A stretch of 64,000 nt of DNA from Thermomicrobiales bacterium (GTDB taxonomy: Bacteria > Chloroflexota > Chloroflexia > Thermomicrobiales > CFX8): the NCBI GenBank assembly GCA_037045155.1, contig JBAOIG010000003.1:682001-746000 (forward strand). Reading direction: 5' to 3'. Numbering within the stretch: the first letter of the stretch is position 1; every line of letters begins with the position of its first letter. Positions 44,735 to 53,338 of this stretch are shown here, in pieces. The position numbers and the translations under genes are program-made. The notes beneath the pieces were generated by a model. The model saw nothing but the letters and a program-made list of their open reading frames with translations. It had not been told where the DNA came from and searched no databases.

Positions 44735-46112
44735 ATGAAGCTTCGAACGTGGCTCAGGCCTGGGATGCTGATCAAGCGATGGATCCTGCTTCTCCTGGTC
44801 GGCTTAATCATGACGAGCCTGGCCCTTGCGATGGGGCTCGCCTGGATCTATCGTAATTACGAGTTCCCGGCGTCGGCTACCGTCCTTGTTCAGGCAGTTA
44901 CCCTCCAGTTCATCCCGCACCCTTTCCGCGAGATCCTCGTCGTCAGCGCGGGGGTCGGCTTCACAATATTCGGATTTCTCCAACTCTCCCGATCGTTGCT
45001 CAGCCCATTCCTCGACGCCCGGCCGAATGGTCCGGCGCTCGCCGAGATTATTGCGACGCATCGCTTTGGGGTAAGTGAGCCAGATCTCCGGATCGTCACG
45101 ATCGGCGGCGGCACCGGTCTCTCGACGTTGCTGCGTGGCCTCAAGCAACACAGCGTCTTCGATCACTGCGATCGTGACAGTCGGCGATGATGGAGGCTCG
45201 TCAGGCCGGCTACGGAGCGAGTTCAATATGCCCTCCCCGGGTGATATTCGTAACTGTCTCGTCGCGCTGGCCGACTCCGAGATGCTTCTGAGCGACCTCT
45301 TTCAGTATCGATTCGAAGTCGCGGACTCGGCGCTCGATGGCCATTCATTCGGCAACTTGTTCATTACCGCGATGACCCAGGTTACTGGAAGCTTCGAGCA
45401 AGCCGTGATCGAGTCGTCTCGCGTGCTCAACATTCGAGGGACGGTTCTGCCATCCTCGCTCGACGACATCGTCGTGTCAGCCGAGATGGACGACGGCACG
45501 CAAGTCGTTGGCGAGTCGAATATCCCGCTGGCGAGAAAGCGAATATCCCAGCTCTCGATCGCACCGTCGCACGCGGAAGCGTACGATCCCGCCATCGTCT
45601 CGATCCTGGCCGCGGACCTGATCGTTCTCGGACCCGGCAGCCTGTACACATCCGTGCTGCCGAACCTGCTGGTCGAGGGCATCGCGCACGCGCTCCGCTT
45701 CGCCCCGGCCGAGAAAGTCTACGTCTGCAACGTCGCGACTCAGCCCGGCGAAACCGATGGATATCGGGTGATCGACCATCTGCGAGCGATCGCCAGTCAT
45801 GCCCCGGGCGTTGGGATTGATCGCGTGCTGATCAACTCGAATCTGGCGCCCGCCGAGACGCGCATCAAGCCGGAATGGCACGTCAGTGCGGTGGAATTTG
45901 ACGGGCTTCATGAGTTTCAGGGGCGAATGACGGTAGATCAGCGCGATATCGTCAACCCCGAGTTTCCGCTCCGGCACGATCCGGAGAAGCTCGCCGATGC
46001 CCTGATGGCAATCGGGCGCGAGCACCTGACTGATGTGGCGCAACGTCCCGCCGAATTACGGCGCGGCTATGCGATAGCGGAGTCCGAACGCGCGCGGGTG
46101 GGAGCGGCCTGA
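44735..46112 (+). pseudogene. yvcK: YvcK family protein (gluconeogenesis factor), interrupted by a single-base frameshift
   Basis: YvcK/CofD-like proteins bind UDP-GlcNAc and link carbon metabolism to cell-wall growth. The first frame (to the stop at 45190) has two membrane helices (about residues 11-36 and 57-80 from ATG 44735), a linker, and the nucleotide motif 'IVTIGGGTGLSTLLRGLKQH'. It then breaks. The family sequence continues in the +1 frame from about 45161 as 'ITAIVTVGDDGGSSGRLRSE' and runs intact to 46112. One base too many near 45153-45162 explains the break; removing it gives a normal 458-aa protein. Sequence error or recent mutation are both possible. Confidence 0.88.
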
Positions 46113-46190
46113 GCATCCGAGGGATGATCCGGTCGGGAGATCCGCACGTGGCTGGCAATTGGTGAGACACGGATAATCAGGAGGGTCTGA

Positions 46191-47201
46191 ATGGCGACAC
46201 GTATCGCGATCAACGGATTTGGGCGGATCGGACGCCAGGTATTCAAAGCACTCCATGAGGAGTACGACGATATCGAGGTCGTCGCAATCAACGACCTGGT
46301 CGATCCGCACACCAACGCGCATCTTCTGAAGTACGACTCAACCTACGGAATCTACGACGCCGACGTCGAGTACGATGGTGACTCGTTGTTGGTCAATGGC
46401 CGCGAGATCAAGGTCTTCGCCGAGCGAGTGCCAGCGAATCTGCCGTGGGGCAACCTTGGCATTGATATCGTTATCGAGTCCACCGGATTCTTCACCGACG
46501 CCACCAAGGCGCAGGGACACCGGGACGCGGGCGCCAAGAAGGTCATCATCACCGCGCCAGCCAAGAACGAAGACGTGACGCTGGTAATCGGCGTCAATGA
46601 TGATCAGTATGATCCTGCCAAGCATCACATCATCTCGAACGCGTCCTGCACAACCAACTGCCTGGCCCCGGTCGCGAAGGTTCTTCACGAGCGATTTGGA
46701 ATCGGCCATGCGCTCATGACGACGGTTCATGCTTACACCAACGATCAGGTCATCCTCGACTCCCCGCACTCGGATCTGCGCCGAGCCCGCAGCGCCGCCC
46801 TCAGCATCATCCCGACGACTACCGGCGCAGCCCGCGCTGTTGCGCTGGTTTTGCCGGAGCTGAAGGGTAAGTTCGACGGATACGCGCTGCGCGTTCCGAC
46901 GCCAACCGTCTCGATCGTCGATCTGACGGTCGAGCTGGAGAGCGATGCCACTGCCGACTCGATCAACGCCGCCTTTGAAGAAGAAGCTAACGGCGCACTT
47001 GAGGGCATTCTCAGCTACAGCGACGAGCCGCTGGTCTCGAGTGATTACCGCGGCGATAGCCACTCGGCGATCGTCGACGGGCTACTCACCACGGTGACTG
47101 GCTCACGGCTCGCGAAGGTTGTCGCCTGGTACGACAACGAGTGGGGCTACTCCTGCCGCGTGGCGGACCTGACAGACCTGATTGCGTCGCAGGGTCTGTA
47201 G
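46191..47201 (+). CDS. gap: Type I glyceraldehyde-3-phosphate dehydrogenase
   Basis: A 336-aa glycolytic enzyme (G3P + NAD + Pi to 1,3-bisphosphoglycerate). The Rossmann start 'IAINGFGRIGRQVFKAL' is at residues 5-21, catalytic Cys153 in 'SNASCTTNCLAP', and the histidine in 'MTTVHAYTNDQ' near 177. Asp35 in 'AINDL' points to NAD preference. ATG preceded by AGGAGGG. It leads gap-pgk-tpiA-secG. Confidence 0.97.
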   Translation: MATRIAINGFGRIGRQVFKALHEEYDDIEVVAINDLVDPHTNAHLLKYDSTYGIYDADVEYDGDSLLVNGREIKVFAERVPANLPWGNLGIDIVIESTGFFTDATKAQGHRDAGAKKVIITAPAKNEDVTLVIGVNDDQYDPAKHHIISNASCTTNCLAPVAKVLHERFGIGHALMTTVHAYTNDQVILDSPHSDLRRARSAALSIIPTTTGAARAVALVLPELKGKFDGYALRVPTPTVSIVDLTVELESDATADSINAAFEEEANGALEGILSYSDEPLVSSDYRGDSHSAIVDGLLTTVTGSRLAKVVAWYDNEWGYSCRVADLTDLIASQGL

Positions 47202-47231
47202 AGTCACGAGCCCGCAAGCCATGACGGTTCG

Positions 47232-47256
47232 GGCGGGCGGCTATTTGCCGCCCGCC
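47232..47256 (+). terminator. GC-rich hairpin between gap and pgk
   Basis: A perfect 10-bp GGCGGGCGGC stem with a TATTT loop (47232-47241/47247-47256) and no T tract after it. It may be an mRNA-processing or attenuation element that sets the gap:pgk ratio. Confidence 0.4.
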
Positions 47257-47287
47257 TGTCACGTCCGGTAGCCAAAGGAATGGAGTG

Positions 47288-48472
47288 ATGCCGATGGCAT
47301 TTCGCACAGTCGAACAGCTTGATGTCACCGGGAAGCGCGTACTCGTCCGAGTCGATTTCAATGTCCCGCTCGATGGTGAGCAAATCACCGATGACACACG
47401 CATCCGCGCTGCGCTGCCGACGATTCACGCATTGCTGGATCGGGACGCGTCCGTGATCCTGGTGTCACATCTTGGCCGGCCAAAAGGGAAGGTCGACCGA
47501 AAGTATTCTCTCCGACCGGTTGCAGATCGACTTGAGGGACTGCTCGGCGCTCCGGTCACGTTCGCCGACGATGTCGTTGGCCCATCGGCGCAACAGATCG
47601 CCAGGGAGATCCAGCCGGGCCAGGTGGCGCTGCTTGAGAATGTGCGGTTCGAGCCGGGCGAAGAGCAGAACGACGACGCCTTATCTAGCGAGCTTGCTGC
47701 GCTGGCGGACGTGTACGTGAACGATGCCTTCGGCGCGGCGCACCGCGCTCATGCCTCCACCGCCGGAGTAGCGGGGAAGCTGCCCTGCGCAGCGGGCCTG
47801 CTCATGGAGCGTGAGCTATCGGCGCTCGCCCGCGCGCTCGACAATCCAGCCCGCCCGCTGGTCGTTCTCCTGGGCGGAGCGAAGATCTCCGACAAGATCG
47901 GCGTCATCCGGAAATTCCTCAGCGCCGCCGATGCGATCCTCGTCGGGGGCGGCATCGCTAACACACTGCTCGCAGCGCAAGGCCATGAGATGGGACGCTC
48001 GCTTGTCGAACAGGGCAGCCTGGACGTAGCGAGAGAGATCCTGCGCGACGCGGAACACTCCTCCTGCGCGCTCATCATCCCGACAGACTACGTCGTTGCA
48101 ACGTCGCCAGCCGACGCCGCGAACGCGCGAACCGTCACGGACGTTGGAGGGGACGACGCGGTCTTCGACATCGGGCCGGCCTCGGTCGCAGCATTCGACG
48201 CCTGGATTCGCCGGGCGGCAACGATCGTCTGGAACGGCCCGATGGGCCTGTTCGAGGTCGCTCCGTTCGATGCCGGTACGCGGGCAGTCGCAGAAGCTGT
48301 TGCTTCGTCGCCTGGCTATTCGATCGTTGGCGGCGGCGACTCGGTCGCCGCGATCCACCAGACCGGCCTTGCCGACAAAATCGATCACATCTCGACCGGC
48401 GGCGGCGCGTCGCTCGAATACCTTGAGGGACGAACGCTTCCTGGGGTGGCGGTGTTGGAGGTGACTACATGA
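47288..48472 (+). CDS. pgk: Phosphoglycerate kinase
   Basis: A 394-aa monomeric kinase making ATP from 1,3-bisphosphoglycerate. 'GKRVLVRVDFNVPLDG' near residue 15, 'SHLGRPKGK' near 60 and 'VVLLGGAKISDKIGVI' near 195 are diagnostic; 'GGGDSVAAI' near 350 closes the active site. ATG at 47288 has AAAGGA 8 nt upstream. Its stop overlaps the tpiA start (ATGA). Confidence 0.97.
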   Translation: MPMAFRTVEQLDVTGKRVLVRVDFNVPLDGEQITDDTRIRAALPTIHALLDRDASVILVSHLGRPKGKVDRKYSLRPVADRLEGLLGAPVTFADDVVGPSAQQIAREIQPGQVALLENVRFEPGEEQNDDALSSELAALADVYVNDAFGAAHRAHASTAGVAGKLPCAAGLLMERELSALARALDNPARPLVVLLGGAKISDKIGVIRKFLSAADAILVGGGIANTLLAAQGHEMGRSLVEQGSLDVAREILRDAEHSSCALIIPTDYVVATSPADAANARTVTDVGGDDAVFDIGPASVAAFDAWIRRAATIVWNGPMGLFEVAPFDAGTRAVAEAVASSPGYSIVGGGDSVAAIHQTGLADKIDHISTGGGASLEYLEGRTLPGVAVLEVTT

Positions 48473-49233
48473 CACGCACGAAGATCGTCGCTGGCAACTG
48501 GAAGATGAACACGAATCTGGACGAGGCGCGTGCGCTCGCCGTCGCGATTGCGGGTGGCGCCGGCGCAGCTCGCGGGGTTGACCTCGCCGTGTTCCCGCCG
48601 TTCCCGTGGATCGCATCGGTCCGCGACGAGCTCGGCGGCAGTGGCGTTCAGGTGGGCGCCCAGAACTGTTACATCCAGAAATCGGGCGCGTTCACCGGTG
48701 AGATTTCGCCATGGTCATTGGTCGGGGTCTGTCAGATGATCCTTGCCGGACACAGTGAGCGACGTCATGTTATGGGAGAGAGTGACGAGTTTGTCGGTCA
48801 GAAGGTTGACGCAACGCTCACCGCAGGGCTGACGTCGGTCCTTTGTGTCGGCGAGCTCCTGGGCGAGCGACAATCGGGCGCTGCCCTGGATGTTGTGACT
48901 CGTCAGCTGGGAGCAGGGTTAGCCGGCGTCGACATCGGTCATCTCGATCGACTGGTCATCGCGTACGAGCCGGTCTGGGCAATTGGGACGGGCGTTGCCG
49001 CGACACCGGATGATGCTCAGGAGATGTGTGAGGCAATTCGTCGCTGGATGACGGATCGCTTCGGCGAGGCCGGCCAAGCGGTCCGGGTGCTCTATGGCGG
49101 CAGTGTGACTCCGGACAACGCCGACGAGCTATTTCGCCGACCCGATGTCGACGGCGGACTCATCGGCGGGGCGAGCCTCAAAGCCGATGCGTTCCTTGCA
49201 ATCGCGGTGGCTGCTGGCGCTGTCGGCGTGTAG
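48469..49233 (+). CDS. tpiA: Triose-phosphate isomerase
   Basis: A 254-aa TIM barrel interconverting DHAP and G3P. The catalytic lysine is in 'VAGNWKMNTNLDEA' near residue 12, the histidine in 'ILAGHSERRHVMGE' near 94 and the glutamate in 'VIAYEPVWAIGTG' near 165; the phosphate loop is 'LYGGSVTPDN'. It overlaps pgk by 4 nt. Confidence 0.97.
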   Translation: MTRTKIVAGNWKMNTNLDEARALAVAIAGGAGAARGVDLAVFPPFPWIASVRDELGGSGVQVGAQNCYIQKSGAFTGEISPWSLVGVCQMILAGHSERRHVMGESDEFVGQKVDATLTAGLTSVLCVGELLGERQSGAALDVVTRQLGAGLAGVDIGHLDRLVIAYEPVWAIGTGVAATPDDAQEMCEAIRRWMTDRFGEAGQAVRVLYGGSVTPDNADELFRRPDVDGGLIGGASLKADAFLAIAVAAGAVGV

Positions 49234-49277
49234 TATCCTTCGGCGGTTGTTGACCGGTCGTCTGGAAGGCTCGTTGC

Positions 49278-49499
49278 TTGAAGTTCGCACTTGACCTCGC
49301 GATCATCATCGTTTCGCTCCTGCTGATGGCTGTCATTCTGATGCAGTCAAAGGGATCGGGCTTCAGCGGGGCATTTGGCGGCGACACGTCGTCGATCTAT
49401 CGGACGCGACGCGGGTTTGAGCGAACGCTGTACAACTTCACGATTGGAATCGGCGTCGTCTTCGTCATCCTGTCGATCATCGCTGCCATATTCCGGTAG
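49278..49499 (+). CDS. secG: Protein translocase subunit SecG
   Basis: A 73-aa membrane subunit of the SecYEG channel. Two hydrophobic helices (about residues 2-20 and 50-71) flank the conserved 'LMQSKGSGFSGAFGG'. The start is TTG at 49278 with GGAAGG upstream. The tpiA-secG order is widespread. Confidence 0.92.
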   Translation: MKFALDLAIIIVSLLLMAVILMQSKGSGFSGAFGGDTSSIYRTRRGFERTLYNFTIGIGVVFVILSIIAAIFR

Positions 49500-49512
49500 C
49501 GCCGAATCGGGC

Positions 49513-49543
49513 TTGGAAGACGTATACAGAACTGCGGTATACT
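49513..49543 (+). promoter_or_regulatory. Candidate promoter of tatA
   Basis: -10 TATACT (49538-49543) with -35 TTGGAA (49513-49518) at a 19-nt spacing, wider than ideal. The -10 lies 45 nt before tatA. Confidence 0.4.
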
Positions 49544-49587
49544 GCCGCACAAGCGCGAACACAGTTGGCGAATAGGAGGACCTACCA

Positions 49588-49794
49588 ATGCCTCTCGGGT
49601 GGCCGGAACTCGCAATCATCCTGGTGGTCGTTGTCATCATCTTCGGCGTGGGCAAGCTCCCGGAGATCGGCGGCGCGCTGGGTAAAGGCATCAAGGAATT
49701 CAAGACCAACGTCGACGAGGAAGCCGACGCGAAGGTGGTTGAGACAAAGGAAGTAGCAACCAAGCCAACGACGCCGGCCAAGGAAGAACTCTAG
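49588..49794 (+). CDS. tatA: Sec-independent protein translocase TatA
   Basis: A 68-aa TatA/E protein that forms the pore for folded proteins with twin-arginine signals. The N-terminal helix 'WPELAIILVVVVIIFGVGKL', then the hinge 'PEIGGALGKGIKEFK' and an acidic tail follow the family pattern. ATG with AGGAGG upstream. tatC is not adjacent. Confidence 0.93.
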   Translation: MPLGWPELAIILVVVVIIFGVGKLPEIGGALGKGIKEFKTNVDEEADAKVVETKEVATKPTTPAKEEL

Positions 49795-49820
49795 ATTTCA
49801 GCACGCGATACCACGCGTTC

Positions 49821-49855
49821 ACGGCGATGCCCGGGTTAACCCCGGGCATCGCCGT
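49821..49855. terminator. Strong 15-bp hairpin between tatA and lepB
   Basis: Perfect arms 49821-49835 and 49841-49855 with a TTAAC loop, 27 nt after the tatA stop. No T tract follows, so it is a likely but not canonical terminator. Confidence 0.55.
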
Positions 49856-49973
49856 CTCCGACGCCTGCCCCATTAGTAGCTCGCCACAATCCCGCCAGCA
49901 TTCTGGCTCGGGACGATATACTCCGGGCCGGCTATTCTGATCGCGATGGCCGGTAATCAAAGGACGAACGATC

Positions 49974-50702
49974 ATGTTCGAAGGCTCCCGAACCGAGCCA
50001 ACTCCCGGCGATCTGGCGCCCCGTCGTGAATCGACAATCGCCGGACCCGAAGATACCCAGAATCTCCCCGTCGTGGAACCGACGCCAAAGACCGAACGCG
50101 GAATGCTGTGGGACATCGTAGAGACTCTCCTCCTCGCGCTGTTGGTATTTGTCGCCGTCCGCGCGATCGTCCTCAACTTCAGAGTCGACGGTGAATCGAT
50201 GTCCCCGAACCTGGATTCTGGCGAGATGCTGCTGGTGAACCGGGCCATCTATTGGCATTTCGACGTGAACGGGATTCTCGACGCGCTACCCTTCGTCGAT
50301 CGATCCGGCTCGCAGATCGTCTACCCACTCCATCCACCGCAGCGAGGCGACATCGTCGTGCTGCACCCTCCCGTCGACCGAGGCAAGCCGTATATCAAGC
50401 GAGTGATTGGGCTGCCCGGAGAACGTCTCTCAATCCACGACGGCGCGGTCTATATCAATGGACAGCGTCTCGAGGAACCGTATCTCCACGGCGTATCGAC
50501 CTCATGGGCGGGAACACTCGGTCAGCAGGAGATTACGATTCCCGATGGACAGGTCTACGTGTTGGGCGATAATCGAGCGAACTCGTCCGATTCTCGGGCA
50601 TTCGGGCCAATCGCGATCGACCAGATCATTGGGCGGGCCTGGATCGCATACTGGCCAGGAGATGATATAGGTATCCTGTCCACGCCGTCATATCCTCGAT
50701 AG
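49974..50702 (+). CDS. lepB: Signal peptidase I
   Basis: A 242-aa membrane serine protease that removes signal peptides from secreted proteins. After a 45-residue hydrophilic N-terminus there is one membrane helix (about residues 47-67). The catalytic Ser75 is in 'VDGESMSPNL' and the general-base Lys142 in 'YIKRVIGLPG'. 'VLGDNRANSSDSRAFG' near 195 is the family's box E. ATG at 49974. Confidence 0.95.
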   Translation: MFEGSRTEPTPGDLAPRRESTIAGPEDTQNLPVVEPTPKTERGMLWDIVETLLLALLVFVAVRAIVLNFRVDGESMSPNLDSGEMLLVNRAIYWHFDVNGILDALPFVDRSGSQIVYPLHPPQRGDIVVLHPPVDRGKPYIKRVIGLPGERLSIHDGAVYINGQRLEEPYLHGVSTSWAGTLGQQEITIPDGQVYVLGDNRANSSDSRAFGPIAIDQIIGRAWIAYWPGDDIGILSTPSYPR

Positions 50703-50776
50703 GCGGCCAGATCGTCGAACGTGGCTGAACGTACTCCATCGTGCAGGACGCCCGACGCGGAAGGGCATCGAAGAAC

Positions 50777-51313
50777 ATGATCGAGACTACCGTCGACAGC
50801 ATCAGGGTCAGCCTGGTCACCCAGGCACGAGTCGTCATTCTCAAAGAGGTCGAAGGTGATCGGCACCTCCCGATCTGGATTGGCGCGTTCGAGGCCGAGG
50901 CAATCGCCATGGAGCTCCAGGGCATCGCCGCGTCACGCCCTTTGCCGTATGACTTGTTGCGATCGGTGATTGGCGAGCTCGGAGCGAACGTCAATCGCAT
51001 CGTCATCACCGAGATTAACAACGATGTCTTTTACGCTCGCATTGTCATTCAGCAAAATGGGATGGGCGTTGAGATCGACTCGCGACCTTCTGACGCGATT
51101 GCGCTCGCGGTACGCGCCAAAGCGCCGATCTTCGTCGAGGATGCCGTGATGGATCGCGCCGGCGTTCAGCTTGATGATGACGCCGAAGAAGAGACCGATC
51201 ATGCTGGCGAAGGCGACGGTGAGTCGCCAATCCCTGAGGAGAGGCTCTCGGCGTTCCGTGATTTCATTGATACGCTGGATCTCGACGATTTCGGCCAGAA
51301 AAAGGACAACTAG
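50777..51313 (+). CDS. Bifunctional nuclease family protein (DUF151)
   Basis: A 178-aa DUF151/BFN protein. The family pattern 'VVILKEVEGDRHLPIWIGAF' near residue 18, 'EAIAMELQG' near 41 and 'RPSDAIALAVRAKAPIFVED' near 102 are clear. A plant member is reported to cleave RNA and DNA; the bacterial role is poorly known. An acidic tail (about 125-150) follows. ATG at 50777 is preferred over an in-frame start at 50741 because homology starts there. Confidence 0.88.
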   Translation: MIETTVDSIRVSLVTQARVVILKEVEGDRHLPIWIGAFEAEAIAMELQGIAASRPLPYDLLRSVIGELGANVNRIVITEINNDVFYARIVIQQNGMGVEIDSRPSDAIALAVRAKAPIFVEDAVMDRAGVQLDDDAEEETDHAGEGDGESPIPEERLSAFRDFIDTLDLDDFGQKKDN

Positions 51314-51435
51314 TGGAGACTCGTGACGCGTTACCGGGCGCGACAACAGCCTGTCGTGTGGAATAGCTGGACATGAGTTCGTGTTGTGCTTGTCAGGTTG
51401 AAGGTGAGTCGCCTGTCGCGGCCGGAGGGTCTCCG

Positions 51436-52026
51436 GTGAGCGGGCCGGTGAGAGAACGGCTCGAGCAGGGTGCGCTTGAACACATCGACGCGCTATACAG
51501 GACTGCGCTCCGTATGACACGGAATGCGGCCGACGCCGAGGATCTCGTTCAGGAGACATACCTTCGGGCGTTTCGCTCGTTACACCAGTTCACCGAGGGG
51601 ACGAACCTCCGTGCGTGGCTGTTCCGCATTCTCACGAACACCTACATCAACGAATACCGTCGCCGGCAGCGTCGACCAACGAACTCCTCGCTCGACGACA
51701 TCGAAGAGTTCTACCTCTACGATCACCTCATCGAGTCTGGCGTCCAACCGAGCGTCGAGCGACCAGAGGATATTGTGCTCAGCAGACTCTCGGTCGATCG
51801 AGTGATCAGCGCGATCGATGAGCTCCCTGAGGAGTTCAGACAGGTCGTCCTGCTTGCCGATGTTGAAGGGTTCAGCTACCGCGACATCGCATCGATCGTC
51901 GAGATTCCGATCGGGACGGTGATGTCTCGTCTCTATCGCGCTCGCCGCCGTCTTCAGCGCCAACTGTACGACGCGGCAGTCGAGTCCGGAGTCCTTGGGA
52001 AAGTCGACGCTGATGGGCACGTGTAA
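51436..52026 (+). CDS. ECF RNA polymerase sigma factor (SigR/RpoE-like)
   Basis: A 196-aa sigma-70-family factor with region 2 ('RNAADAEDLVQETYLRAFRS' near residue 31) and region 4 ('LPEEFRQVVLLADVEGFSYR' near 136, HTH 'IASIVEIPIGTVMSRLYRAR'). It has no regions 1 or 3. GTG at 51436 has GGAGGG 6 nt upstream; an in-frame ATG at 51373 would add 21 residues beginning MSSCCACQ. The anti-sigma gene overlaps its end, the layout of SigR-RsrA. Confidence 0.9.
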   Translation: MSGPVRERLEQGALEHIDALYRTALRMTRNAADAEDLVQETYLRAFRSLHQFTEGTNLRAWLFRILTNTYINEYRRRQRRPTNSSLDDIEEFYLYDHLIESGVQPSVERPEDIVLSRLSVDRVISAIDELPEEFRQVVLLADVEGFSYRDIASIVEIPIGTVMSRLYRARRRLQRQLYDAAVESGVLGKVDADGHV

Positions 52027-52240
52027 GCAGACAATCGAACACCTGTACCAATTCATCGACCGTGAGCTGTCAGACGAAGAACGGCGCGAGGTGCAAGCGC
52101 ACCTGGACCGATGCCCTCCGTGCAGGGAGCATTTCCGATTCGAGGAAAACGTCCTCAGCCTGATCGGTCAGCGTTGTCGACAAGTGAGCGCCCCAGATGA
52201 GTTGAAGGAACGCGTGAGAAAGATGTGTCAGTCCGCTTAG
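52013..52240 (+). CDS. Zinc-containing anti-sigma factor (RsrA-like)
   Basis: A 75-aa ZAS-family anti-sigma factor. The zinc motif H30-x3-C34-x2-C37 is complete, and Cys4 lies 26 residues before His30. This is the same spacing as C11-H37-C41-C44 in Streptomyces RsrA, whose disulfide formation releases the sigma factor on oxidation. The length and tail 'SAPDELKERVRKM' match the mycothiol-system anti-sigma group. ATG at 52013 overlaps the sigma gene by 14 nt. Its end overlaps the facing DUF1992 gene by 4 nt. Confidence 0.88.
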   Translation: MGTCKQTIEHLYQFIDRELSDEERREVQAHLDRCPPCREHFRFEENVLSLIGQRCRQVSAPDELKERVRKMCQSA

Positions 52241-52650
52241 CCGAGCCTGTTCGGCGTCACATCTTCTCGAAACCGCGCCAACTCGAACATGATCCCCGGA
52301 CAGCGGATATTGTGCAGGTCGATCCTGGCATTGATCTCAGCGGCTCGCTTCCGGTAGTTCTCACCCGCGCGTACGCAGAGCGCATGTGTGGGTGACCCTG
52401 TCCGCCGTATCTGGTCTTCCCATTCGCGGAGCGCTGCGAGCACGGCCGGCCGCTCGTAATAGATCTGTTTGCGCAACTCGAGCCACTCTGGAAGAAATCC
52501 CGCGTTGTGCAGGATGTGGATGCCCATCCAGTCATCGCCGGCATAGTCATCATCCATCGACGAGAGACGCTTGCCAGCCGACTGCAGATTATCGAAGTCG
52601 CCCCGTTCGATTGCCTCGCGAATCTTCTCGTCGGCGAGTTGTTCGAACAA
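52237..52650 (-). CDS. DUF1992 / DnaJC28-like protein
   Basis: A 137-aa protein with the DUF1992 signature 'ADEKIREAIERGDFDNLQSA' near residue 6 and 'ILHNAGFLPEWLELRKQI' near 45. The domain occurs in eukaryotic DNAJC28, but no J domain is present here. Function unknown. Convergent with the anti-sigma gene. Confidence 0.85.
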   Translation of the reverse strand: MFEQLADEKIREAIERGDFDNLQSAGKRLSSMDDDYAGDDWMGIHILHNAGFLPEWLELRKQIYYERPAVLAALREWEDQIRRTGSPTHALCVRAGENYRKRAAEINARIDLHNIRCPGIMFELARFREDVTPNRLG

Positions 52651-52680
52651 CTAAGCATCACCTCTCATGGGCCGGTGTTG

Positions 52681-52709
52681 TTGTGGGGCATATCGGTCAT
52701 TGCTATACT
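52681..52709 (+). promoter_or_regulatory. Promoter of nuoE-nuoF
   Basis: -35 TTGTGG (52681-52686), 17-nt spacer, extended -10 TGC-TATACT (52701-52709). Start near 52716, about 83 nt before the nuoE TTG. Confidence 0.5.
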
Positions 52710-52798
52710 CGCGGCAGCGCCCGTGAAGCATCTCACAGGCCCATCGCAGCGACAATACACGTCCAACGACACGCGGTGGTAGCGGAAGGGTCGCAGGA

Positions 52799-53338
52799 TT
52801 GGCTCAGGAGGTTCACGTCAGCGAGTCGGATCTCGAACGCGTTCGCGAACTACTGCGGACGAATTACAAGCCGCGAGACTACGAGGAGGCGCAAGAACTC
52901 ATCCTCGGCGCTTGCCAGGATGTTCAGCACCTGATCGGTTGGGTATCGCCGGAGGCCGCCAAAATCATCGGCGAACATCTCGGCGTCACCGAAAACCGTA
53001 TCTTCGGGTTGCTCACGTTCTACGCCGACTTCCGAACACAGCCCCCCGGCAACCACTTCATGCTGCTGTGCCATGGCACTGCCTGTTTCGTTGCTGGTAG
53101 CCAGAAGCTGATCGACGAGTTGCAGGATCGCTACGGCATCGCCGGAGACGAAACGACTGCCGACGGCGAGCTCACTGTCCAGGTTGTCAATGGCTGCCTC
53201 GGCGTCTGCGAGCTTGCGCCGGTCGTGCAGGTGGATCATCACGACTATTTCGGCAACCTGGATATCGCCAGGTTCAACGAGGCGATCGCCGAAATCATCC
53301 GGCGGGGACCGGCGGAGGGTCATCATGAAGCTCACTGA
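52799..53338 (+). CDS. nuoE: NADH dehydrogenase-like 2Fe-2S subunit NuoE
   Basis: A 179-aa thioredoxin-like ferredoxin. Cys91, Cys96, Cys133 and Cys137 ('CHGTAC', 'CLGVC') form the 2Fe-2S site in the family spacing. It passes electrons from the NuoF flavin. The start is TTG at 52799 with GGAAGGG upstream. It overlaps nuoF by 14 nt, and no other complex I genes are near. Confidence 0.92.
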   Translation: MAQEVHVSESDLERVRELLRTNYKPRDYEEAQELILGACQDVQHLIGWVSPEAAKIIGEHLGVTENRIFGLLTFYADFRTQPPGNHFMLLCHGTACFVAGSQKLIDELQDRYGIAGDETTADGELTVQVVNGCLGVCELAPVVQVDHHDYFGNLDIARFNEAIAEIIRRGPAEGHHEAH

